Below the pieces are notes generated by a model. That model was given only the letters and a program-made list of their open reading frames with translations. It was not told the origin of the DNA and made no database searches. Shown here one piece after another: positions 15,590-22,996 of a DNA stretch of 64,000 nucleotides (within the stretch, counting starts at the first letter, position 1; each line of letters opens with the position of its first letter). This stretch comes from Pedobacter helvus (GTDB lineage: Bacteria > Bacteroidota > Bacteroidia > Sphingobacteriales > Sphingobacteriaceae). The position numbers and the translations under genes were made by a program. The stretch covers positions 648,541 to 712,540 of the forward strand of contig NZ_SRMP01000002.1 of the NCBI RefSeq assembly GCF_005925325.1, in the 5' to 3' direction.

Positions 15590-16200
15590 TGGATTTTAAC
15601 ACCACCGAAATTATCGAAGTACTGGGAACAATTTCCTTTGCTATTTCCGGTACATTTGCTGCGGTACAGAAGCGCTTAGATCCCTTCGGAGTGTTGATCA
15701 TTGCTTTTGTAACTTCTATTGGTGGGGGTACTGTAAGAGATTTGCTTTTAGGTGATACCCCTGTAGCTTGGATGCGTGACGTAAACTACTGTTTGCTTAT
15801 CTTGGTAACGTCTTTACTTACATTGTTCTTCAAACATCAGATCAAAAAATTTAAAGTAACCTTGTTCCTTTTCGATTCGCTGGGTTTAGGTTTGTTTACT
15901 CTAGTTGGTGTGCAAAAGGGCATAGTTTTCGGTTTAGAGCCGGGAATTTGTGTAGCTTTAGGGACCATTACTGGCTGTTTTGGTGGTATCATCAGAGATA
16001 CATTGCTAAATACCATTCCACTTATTTTTAGAAAAGAGATTTATGCTACAGCCTGTATTGCTGGTGGCGCATTATATTTCGGTTTGCTGGCTATGAATTT
16101 GAAGGCAGATATTGCGCAAATAGTTGTTATTACTTTTATCGTTACCTTAAGGATTATCGTAGTACGTTATAAGTTGGCATTGCCTAGGTTTGGGTATTAA
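15589..16200 (+). CDS. Trimeric intracellular cation (TRIC) channel family protein (UPF0126/YadS)
   Basis: A 203-residue protein made of two repeats of about 90 residues, each with three hydrophobic helices, as in prokaryotic TRIC proteins. The first repeat has the glycine-rich GTISFAISGTFAAVQKR and SIGGGTVRDLLLG, and the second mirrors it with LGTITGCFGGIIRDTL. These conserved kinked helices line the pore. The family conducts monovalent cations. The gene overlaps the preceding VWA gene by one base, which couples their translation. Confidence 0.9.
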   Translation: MDFNTTEIIEVLGTISFAISGTFAAVQKRLDPFGVLIIAFVTSIGGGTVRDLLLGDTPVAWMRDVNYCLLILVTSLLTLFFKHQIKKFKVTLFLFDSLGLGLFTLVGVQKGIVFGLEPGICVALGTITGCFGGIIRDTLLNTIPLIFRKEIYATACIAGGALYFGLLAMNLKADIAQIVVITFIVTLRIIVVRYKLALPRFGY

Positions 16201-16220
16201 AAGGCAATTTCGTTGATCGC

Positions 16221-16340
16221 TCGTCATTTTGACTGTAATGGAGAACCGAAGCGCTACGAAGTAAAATCTTTGAATTATATAAGCTGTTATAAAAATGAGA
16301 AAGATTTCTCTGCTCGCTACGCTGCGGGTCGAAATGACGA
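16221..16340. repeat. About 120-base imperfect inverted repeat (gtcatttcga type)
   Basis: tcgtcattttgac at 16221-16233 pairs with gtcgaaatgacga at 16328-16340 (12 of 13), and aaatctt near 16265 pairs with aagattt near 16305. The whole region can form a long hairpin. It sits between the convergent TRIC gene and a minus-strand secreted protein gene, so it may terminate both. An open frame read across it (16213-16524) is an artefact. Confidence 0.65.
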
Positions 16341-16345
16341 CAGCT

Positions 16346-16846
16346 CTAGCGATAAAGAAACTCCTTTAACTTATCATTCTTTGAAGCATCATAAAGTTGC
16401 CAAAGCTCCTTTGTCCAAGTCTTTTTGTCGCTTTGCTGATACAGGTAGGGTAAAACTAAATTCATTGCTCCTAGAGCTTGCTCTTGCTTTTCTTTTACTG
16501 CCGGATGTGCTAAGGAGAATTTAGTTAATGCGGCCATATACATCAACAATAAATCCGAATCTGTATTGAAAAAATGGGTTTCTTTTTCTTCAAGGTAAAA
16601 AACATAATCTGGTGTACCGTTCATCCAGTTTACCAAAAACTGTCCAGCATCATTCCTTGATTTATTTCTTCTATCGGCGGGTGTTTGGAAAAGATAATCT
16701 ATCACCTTTAGTACAGTAGGCTCAGCTTGTTTGTAGCTAGCCCTCTTGTTAAGTTTAACGCCTTTAAGATTGGGAAGTTCCTGCCCATAAGATAATCCCG
16801 TTTGCAGAGAGAGCAAAAGGAAAAATACAAAGATGGTTTTCCTCAT
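16346..16846 (-). CDS. Hypothetical secreted protein
   Basis: A 166-residue protein with a signal peptide (about 1-21, ending SYGQ). I do not recognise the mature part. It is predicted mainly helical, with the conserved-looking segments VIDYLFQTPADRRNKSRNDAGQ, WMNGTPDYVFYL and LLLMYMAALTKFSL. A gene in the plus direction reads through the same DNA but lacks coding character, while this frame has a good start, signal peptide and Bacteroidota-like composition. It lies just downstream of ftsB/divIC on the same strand, 40 bases apart, and may share its transcript. Confidence 0.75.
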   Translation of the reverse strand: MRKTIFVFFLLLSLQTGLSYGQELPNLKGVKLNKRASYKQAEPTVLKVIDYLFQTPADRRNKSRNDAGQFLVNWMNGTPDYVFYLEEKETHFFNTDSDLLLMYMAALTKFSLAHPAVKEKQEQALGAMNLVLPYLYQQSDKKTWTKELWQLYDASKNDKLKEFLYR

Positions 16847-16886
16847 GGGGACAATTGTTTTTCGATCTAAAATAAGGAAAAAGAAG

Positions 16887-17186
16887 CTATTTTTTCTCTT
16901 GTTCTTTAACGATCACGAAAACGTCTTCGTTAGCTTTCTTCATGAAATATTTTTCTCTAGCAAATTTTTCGGCACTATTTAAATTGCTGTCCAATTCTTT
17001 TAGATCTTTCTTAACAAGTGCAATTTCTTTCGTGTAAAAGTCTTTTTCTTGTTGCATTTTGGTTACCTGAGCACTATACTCATATTGCGCAATGATGTCG
17101 TTCTTGTCGAAAAAAAGCATCCACACACCAAAAGCTGCAATGGCAATGAAATATTTATTGCGGAAAAGATCTATCAGTCGTTTCAT
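16887..17186 (-). CDS. Septum formation initiator (FtsB/DivIC) family protein
   Basis: A 99-residue bitopic division protein starting at the ATG at 17186. An upstream TTG at 17195 lies inside the flanking heptamer array and is less likely. One membrane segment (about 12-30) is followed by a coiled coil (about 35-80, with KMQQEKDFYTKEIALVKKDLKEL) and the typical FAREKYFMKKANEDVFVIV ending. The family joins FtsL and FtsQ in the divisome. The gene lies downstream of enolase on the same strand, a neighbourhood I know as conserved in this phylum. Confidence 0.87.
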   Translation of the reverse strand: MKRLIDLFRNKYFIAIAAFGVWMLFFDKNDIIAQYEYSAQVTKMQQEKDFYTKEIALVKKDLKELDSNLNSAEKFAREKYFMKKANEDVFVIVKEQEKK

Positions 17187-17190
17187 TAAA

Positions 17191-17218
17191 GTCAAAAGTA
17201 AAAATTAAAAAATCAAAA
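17191..17218 (-). repeat. Degenerate 7-base array directly before the divIC start
   Basis: Four heptamers on the plus strand: gtcaaaa, gtaaaaa, ttaaaaa, atcaaaa. They end four bases upstream of the minus-strand ATG at 17186, so the array would form the 5' leader. Confidence 0.65.
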
Positions 17219-17261
17219 TAGGTAAGCGGTGCACATTTAAATATTAATTTCTCGATTGCGT

Positions 17262-17302
17262 TAAAAATAAAAACATCCGAAGTTTTTAAATCTCCGGATG
17301 TT
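17262..17302 (-). terminator. Intrinsic terminator downstream of enolase
   Basis: On the minus strand aacatccg pairs with cggatgtt around a 15-base loop, and ttttattttt follows. It lies about 50 bases past the enolase stop and separates enolase from divIC. Confidence 0.8.
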
Positions 17303-17350
17303 CTACAAATGTATTTATTAACTTGTTAACACCGTATGGGTGTCTAGTTT

Positions 17351-18727
<1,377 letters not shown>

Positions 18728-18786
18728 TTAAACTTAAGGAATCAATTGATATTTTTTTATCAGGCATGGTAATTAAGTCGCAGAAC

Positions 18787-18818
18787 AAAAAAGGCAGCTA
18801 CTATAAAAGTAAACTGCC
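18787..18818 (-). terminator. Orphan intrinsic terminator, minus strand
   Basis: On the minus strand aggcag pairs with ctgcct (with further pairing of tttac and gtag inside), followed by tttttt. No minus-strand gene lies upstream of it; the next genes to the right are on the plus strand. It may end a small RNA transcribed leftward from the 18820-19020 region. Confidence 0.6.
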
Positions 18819-19065
18819 TATTCATAGGTAATTGGTAATTTTTTTGGATTTAGAGCGATAGAGTTAAGTGTTTACTCTCGATTTCTTCCTTCTTCTAAAA
18901 TAGTTTAAGCCAGTTGTGCAACCGACTTGAAACAAAAGTCGCTTTCTGTAAAAATCTATTCGGATATTAACCGTTTATAAACGTTTATAAATAAATAAAT
19001 GCCCCTGGAGGCTTTTTTTCGATAGAATTTTTTGTAAATTTATTAGCAACAAACCGATATAACCT
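18819..19065. other. Gap with possible structured small RNA
   Basis: No protein gene seen. The region holds hairpins agagt-taagtgttt-actct near 18852-18871 and cgactt-gaaacaa-aagtcg near 18923-18941, and the orphan minus-strand terminator at its left end. This could encode a small RNA, but I recognise no family, so it remains a candidate only. Confidence 0.3.
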
Positions 19066-19410
19066 ATGAATCGACTTTGCCTAGATTGTCAGACTGAAAT
19101 AAAAGGGCGTGCAGATAAGAAGTTCTGCGACGACCAGTGTAGGAATAATTATAACAACAAACGAAAGAGTGAAGATGGAGAGGCAATACGAAAGATCAAC
19201 CAAATTCTTAATAAGAATAGAAGATTATTAAAGGAGGAGCAGGCTAAAGGTAATTATAAAGTAAAGAAAGAAGCTTTGGCTAAAAAAGGTTTCGATTTCG
19301 ATTATCACACTCATTATTATCTTTCTGAAGCTGGAGATGTTTACGTTTTTTGCTATGAATATGGCTATATGTTTTCCCAAAATGACGATGTAGTCTTATT
19401 AAAGAAATAG
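19066..19410 (+). CDS. Small protein with N-terminal zinc ribbon
   Basis: A 114-residue protein. The N-terminus CLDCQTEIKGRADKKFCDDQC (Cys at about 5, 8, 21 and 25) is a treble-clef or DUF2116-like zinc-binding motif, followed by RNNYNNKRK, which resembles the post-zinc helix of YacG/MYND-like small proteins. The rest is charged and ends in an aromatic-rich segment (YHTHYYLSEAGDVYVFCYEYGYMF). The function is unknown. The SDR gene follows 60 bases downstream on the same strand. Confidence 0.78.
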   Translation: MNRLCLDCQTEIKGRADKKFCDDQCRNNYNNKRKSEDGEAIRKINQILNKNRRLLKEEQAKGNYKVKKEALAKKGFDFDYHTHYYLSEAGDVYVFCYEYGYMFSQNDDVVLLKK

Positions 19411-19470
19411 TGGCTTTGTGGAGATTTGACTATTTTCTCGTTCAAATCCAATTAGGAACAAAAAGAAATA

Positions 19471-20208
19471 ATGGAAGAAGTTTTAATTATTACCGGTGGA
19501 AGCAAAGGAATTGGAAGAGGAATTATTGATGCGTATTTAATTAATGGTACAAAGGTCTATTCTATATCACGAACTGTCAATACGGATTTGAGTAAAGTTG
19601 GGGTAATCCAAGTTGAGTTAGATTTAACAGAAACCGATAAGTTAGAAACCGAACTACTTCGTATTTTCAACTTACTGGATAAAGAAAAGGTGACTAAGCT
19701 TACTCTGATTAACAATGCGGGTACATTAGGAAATATTGCTACTTTAGAAAAGTTGGACACCGAGACGATAGCGCAAACCATCAAGTTAAATACTACTGTA
19801 CCTTTTATTCTGAGCGCTATATTTATCGATTATTTCCAAGATTGGCCAATTTCTAAATCAATTATCAACATTACTTCTGGCGCCGCATTAAAGCCTTATT
19901 TTGGTTGGTCAGTTTATTGTAGTAGCAAAGCTGCTATTAATATGTTAACGCAAACTATAGCGGTAGAGCAATCCGAAGTTAAAAATGCAGTAAAAGTGCT
20001 AGCTATTGCACCAGGTGTAGTAGATACGGATATGCAAACAGAAATCAGAAAAAGTGATAAGAGTAATTTTAGGGATATAGAAAGATTTATCGCCCTGAAA
20101 GAAGATGGAGCTTTGAATGATGCCGAGACGGTAGGAAAGAAGATATTTGAAATGGATAATGACGATACCCTACAAAGTGGCTCAATTTTAAGAGTAGAAG
20201 GTAATTAG
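19471..20208 (+). CDS. SDR-family oxidoreductase, benzil reductase/sepiapterin reductase-like
   Basis: A 245-residue short-chain dehydrogenase. Cofactor motif TGGSKGIGRG at about 8-17, NNAGTLGN near 81-88, the catalytic Ser in ITSGAA and the YCSSKAA pair near residue 149-153. The spacing and the ending DNDDTLQSGSILRVEGN resemble the (S)-benzoin-forming benzil reductase (YueD) and sepiapterin reductase group more than FabG. The physiological substrate is unknown. It is probably cotranscribed with the preceding zinc-ribbon gene. Confidence 0.82.
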   Translation: MEEVLIITGGSKGIGRGIIDAYLINGTKVYSISRTVNTDLSKVGVIQVELDLTETDKLETELLRIFNLLDKEKVTKLTLINNAGTLGNIATLEKLDTETIAQTIKLNTTVPFILSAIFIDYFQDWPISKSIINITSGAALKPYFGWSVYCSSKAAINMLTQTIAVEQSEVKNAVKVLAIAPGVVDTDMQTEIRKSDKSNFRDIERFIALKEDGALNDAETVGKKIFEMDNDDTLQSGSILRVEGN

Positions 20209-20271
20209 TGCTTTATAAAAACATTTTTTCACTTCCAATGTTCTTTTAGTCAAACTAAAACTAAGAAAACA

Positions 20272-20730
20272 ATGAGAATTATTGGTGCATTAATTATATC
20301 GGCATGCCTATTTTCTTGCCAAGAAAGAACTAAAATAACCGGACAAAAAGATAACGATACAACTGCAGCTAATATTCCTTTAGAAGAACAAACCTGCTAT
20401 TCTTATATCAAAGGAAAGGATACTGCACATTTAAGCTTAATTACTACTGGAGTAGCCTCAACTGGAGAACTTAATTACAAATGGTTCGAAAAAGATAAAA
20501 ATATGGGCACTATCGAAGGCGAAATGCACGGAGATACGCTTTTTGCTAATTACACATTTAATTCTGAAGGGAAACAATCTGTACGTCAGGTTGCTTTTTT
20601 AAAGAAAGGAAACCAATTGGTAGAGGGCTTTGGCGATGTAGAAGAGAAAGACGGTAAAGTTAGGTTTAAAGATTTATCTAAGCTGAAATTTGATGATGCA
20701 ATGGTTTTCGAGAAAGTAGCTTGCAAGTGA
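20272..20730 (+). CDS. Hypothetical lipoprotein
   Basis: A 152-residue protein with a lipoprotein signal (ACLFSC, acylated Cys at about 16). The mature part contains CYSYIKGKDTAHLSLITTG and GEMHGDTLFANYTFNSEGKQS, a pattern I have seen in small Bacteroidota lipoproteins of unknown function. It is predicted to be mostly beta-strand. It stands between the SDR gene and the promoter of the membrane regulator and need not belong to the glycan locus. Confidence 0.78.
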   Translation: MRIIGALIISACLFSCQERTKITGQKDNDTTAANIPLEEQTCYSYIKGKDTAHLSLITTGVASTGELNYKWFEKDKNMGTIEGEMHGDTLFANYTFNSEGKQSVRQVAFLKKGNQLVEGFGDVEEKDGKVRFKDLSKLKFDDAMVFEKVACK

Positions 20731-20780
20731 TAAACTTGTAATGGCTAGCTAAGTAACAAAAGTGTAATTTTAGTTGGGGT

Positions 20781-20812
20781 TTGAGTAACCATTGATACTT
20801 TGCGTATTTTTG
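20781..20812 (+). promoter_or_regulatory. TTG-N21-TATTTTTG promoter of the membrane regulator gene
   Basis: ttg at 20781-20783 and tatttttg at 20805-20812 are 21 bases apart and match the -33 and -7 elements of Bacteroidota. The transcript would begin near 20818, about 14 bases before the ATG at 20832. Confidence 0.6.
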
Positions 20813-20831
20813 TAAACTCTCCCGAAAATGT

Positions 20832-22733
20832 ATGGCTAGAATTGTATCGTGTGGTTACGCTTTCTTTGTATTTTCTATTTTCAATATCTTTTGCCTAGTT
20901 TCTCATGCCCAAAAAGTTGTAGAGATACAAGACAAGGTTGATCAGCATATTTTTAACTTCTCTGAAGTTGAAGTGCTTGAAGACACCGCAAACCAATACA
21001 GTTTCCAGCAAATTAGTAGTGGAGCTTTTAAAGATAAGTTTAAACCTAGCCTCAAAAGTACACCTCAAACCACCAATTTTAATGCTACTTACTGGTATAA
21101 GATCAATATCAAACATAACACCGAAGCGGGTAACCGTTTTCTATTGGAGCTTTTTGATCAAACGATCGATCATCTGACCATCTACGTACCACAAAGCGAC
21201 GGGAGTTACAAAACGCATGAATTGGGGGATCGATTGAGATTTAAAGATCGTACCTTAACCCACAAGAATTTCGAAATCTATATCGATAATGATAATAACG
21301 AAGTTCAAACCTATTATTTCAAAATACAATCATCGCAAATAGCTGATGTTATTATTGTACTCCGCTCGGTAAATTGGTTCATTTCTTATGCCTTAGATGA
21401 ATATTTCTATTTCGGTATTTTCTATGGGATGATATTGGTTTTCAGTTTTTACAACCTGATCATGTACATCGCCATAAGGCAGAAACAATATCTGTTTTAT
21501 GTGCTTTATAATTTAAGTGTGGGTTTGTTCGAGATGAGCTCTGATGGTATTGCTTATCAATATTTATGGCCTAATGCGCCTAATTGGAACCAAATAGCCT
21601 ATGCTTTTTTTCTTTACGCCACTAGTATTTTTGCCTTGCTATTTACTAGAGAACTACTTTTTGTAAAGGCTAAAGCGCCTAAGCTCAATCAATTAATCCT
21701 AGGTGTCATAGTGGCTCGATCAGTATTTTTTCTTTACTGTTTGTTATTCGATCAAGAGTTGTTTAGCTACAAATTTTTAGAATTTATTCCCCTAACTGTA
21801 GCTTTTTTCACTGGGATTTACATTTTCAAAAAAGGCTACCAGCCAGCTCGTTTCTTTGTATTGGGCTATAGTTTTTTGTTTTTTGGCTTTACCCTTAAAC
21901 TTTTAATCATGCTAGGAATATCGTGGTTAAACTTCGGGGTGATTACTTACTATAGCTTAAGTTTCTGTTTCGTATTAGAAATGATATTCCTATCGTTCGC
22001 TATTGGTGATAAAGTTCGCATCCTTAAAAAGAAAAAGGATAAAGCACAGAGACAAATGATCCAACAAATGAGCGTAAATGCCAAGCTAAAAGACAAGCTA
22101 AATCAAGAGTTGGAAGAGCAGGTGCAGGAGCGGACAAAAGAAGTTTTCAATAAATCAATGATTATTGAAGCCCAAAATGAAGAGCTGCTAAAAGCGAACG
22201 AACAACTAAAGCAACAGGCTGAAGAAATTTCTAGAATGAACGTGTTGCTAGAACAAGACAACCAAGAGCTACAAACTAATGTGGAGAAGATTTCCCGAGA
22301 TAGGGTAATGTCGGCTGATGTAGATTTTGAAGAGTTCAGTAAAATATATCCTGATAAGGAAAGCTGCGATAGCTTTTTAGCAGAGCTGAAGTGGAAGACC
22401 GGCTATACTTGTAAAAAATGCAAGAACGATCACTTTTATGCTGGGCATGCACCTTACAGTAGACGTTGTAGTAAGTGTGATTATGAAGAGTCGGTTACCA
22501 GTTATACTATTTTTCACAATACTCGAATTCCTATCAATAAAGCTTTTTACATGATTTTCCTGATCTATTCAACCAAAGGTAAAATCTCATCTCATAAGCT
22601 ATCAGAACTTTTAAATATCAGGCAAAGCACTTGCTGGACTTATGGAACTCGCATTAAAGCAGTGATGGAGGAGCGAAAATCTGCTCTTAAAAAAGCAAAC
22701 AAAAACGGCTGGAGCCTGCTTGTGTTGGACTAA
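20832..22733 (+). CDS. 7TM-DISM membrane sensor fused through a coiled coil to an IS1595-type transposase zinc ribbon
   Basis: A 633-residue protein. Signal peptide (about 1-26), an extracytoplasmic 7TMR-DISMED2-type sugar-binding-like beta domain (about 35-180), seven membrane segments (about 190-395), a long coiled coil (about 395-490), then a zinc ribbon with Cys 527, 530, 546 and 549. The following VTSYTIFHNTRIPINKAFY and KGKISSHKLSELLNIRQST match the N-terminal module of IS1595/ISXO2 transposases, which recognises DNA. No DDE catalytic domain follows; the protein ends at VLD. It is followed by susC with two direct repeats between them. I infer a membrane-bound transcription regulator of the glycan operon made from a transposase DNA-binding module. 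Confidence 0.82.
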   Translation: MARIVSCGYAFFVFSIFNIFCLVSHAQKVVEIQDKVDQHIFNFSEVEVLEDTANQYSFQQISSGAFKDKFKPSLKSTPQTTNFNATYWYKINIKHNTEAGNRFLLELFDQTIDHLTIYVPQSDGSYKTHELGDRLRFKDRTLTHKNFEIYIDNDNNEVQTYYFKIQSSQIADVIIVLRSVNWFISYALDEYFYFGIFYGMILVFSFYNLIMYIAIRQKQYLFYVLYNLSVGLFEMSSDGIAYQYLWPNAPNWNQIAYAFFLYATSIFALLFTRELLFVKAKAPKLNQLILGVIVARSVFFLYCLLFDQELFSYKFLEFIPLTVAFFTGIYIFKKGYQPARFFVLGYSFLFFGFTLKLLIMLGISWLNFGVITYYSLSFCFVLEMIFLSFAIGDKVRILKKKKDKAQRQMIQQMSVNAKLKDKLNQELEEQVQERTKEVFNKSMIIEAQNEELLKANEQLKQQAEEISRMNVLLEQDNQELQTNVEKISRDRVMSADVDFEEFSKIYPDKESCDSFLAELKWKTGYTCKKCKNDHFYAGHAPYSRRCSKCDYEESVTSYTIFHNTRIPINKAFYMIFLIYSTKGKISSHKLSELLNIRQSTCWTYGTRIKAVMEERKSALKKANKNGWSLLVLD

Positions 22734-22778
22734 AACTCCGTTATAGACTGTAACAAGGTAGAAAATTAAAAAAAAACA

Positions 22779-22891
22779 TTAAGGTGTTCAAGCGTATCAA
22801 CCTCATCTGCTAACGACCATTCTAAACGCCTTTTAAGTACTGTAAATCAGTATAAATGCCAAGATCTATTTAAGGTGCTAAAGCGTATCAA
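22779..22891 (+). promoter_or_regulatory. Pair of 22-base direct repeats (candidate operator)
   Basis: The 22-base blocks at 22779-22800 and 22870-22891 differ at only two positions. Both contain ttaaggtg and aagcgtatcaa. They start 91 bases apart and lie between the regulator gene and the predicted susC promoter at 22938-22969. The element aagcgtatc recurs once more in the operon at 27396-27404. Position and near identity suggest binding sites of an activator. Confidence 0.6.
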
Positions 22892-22937
22892 TTTTATTGT
22901 AAGTATTTGTTTTTCAATAATTTATGTTTAAAATCAC

Positions 22938-22969
22938 TTGCGTTTAACATAAAAATGAACTTAACTTTA
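22938..22969 (+). promoter_or_regulatory. Probable susC promoter
   Basis: ttg at 22938-22940 and taacttta at 22962-22969 are 21 bases apart, close to TTG/TAnnTTTG. The transcript would begin near 22976. This supports the start codon at 22997 and argues against the in-frame ATG codons at 22907 and 22955. Confidence 0.5.
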
Positions 22970-22996
22970 CCATCGCTAAATATTAACTGTAAAAAG

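Noticed and set aside
16213..16524. Plus-strand 103-codon frame
   Set aside because: It runs through a long inverted repeat and overlaps a minus-strand gene with a clear signal peptide.
20832..22733. Simple inactive IS1595 transposase
   Set aside because: The frame is continuous from a signal peptide through seven membrane segments and a coiled coil into the zinc ribbon, with no terminal repeats or catalytic domain nearby.
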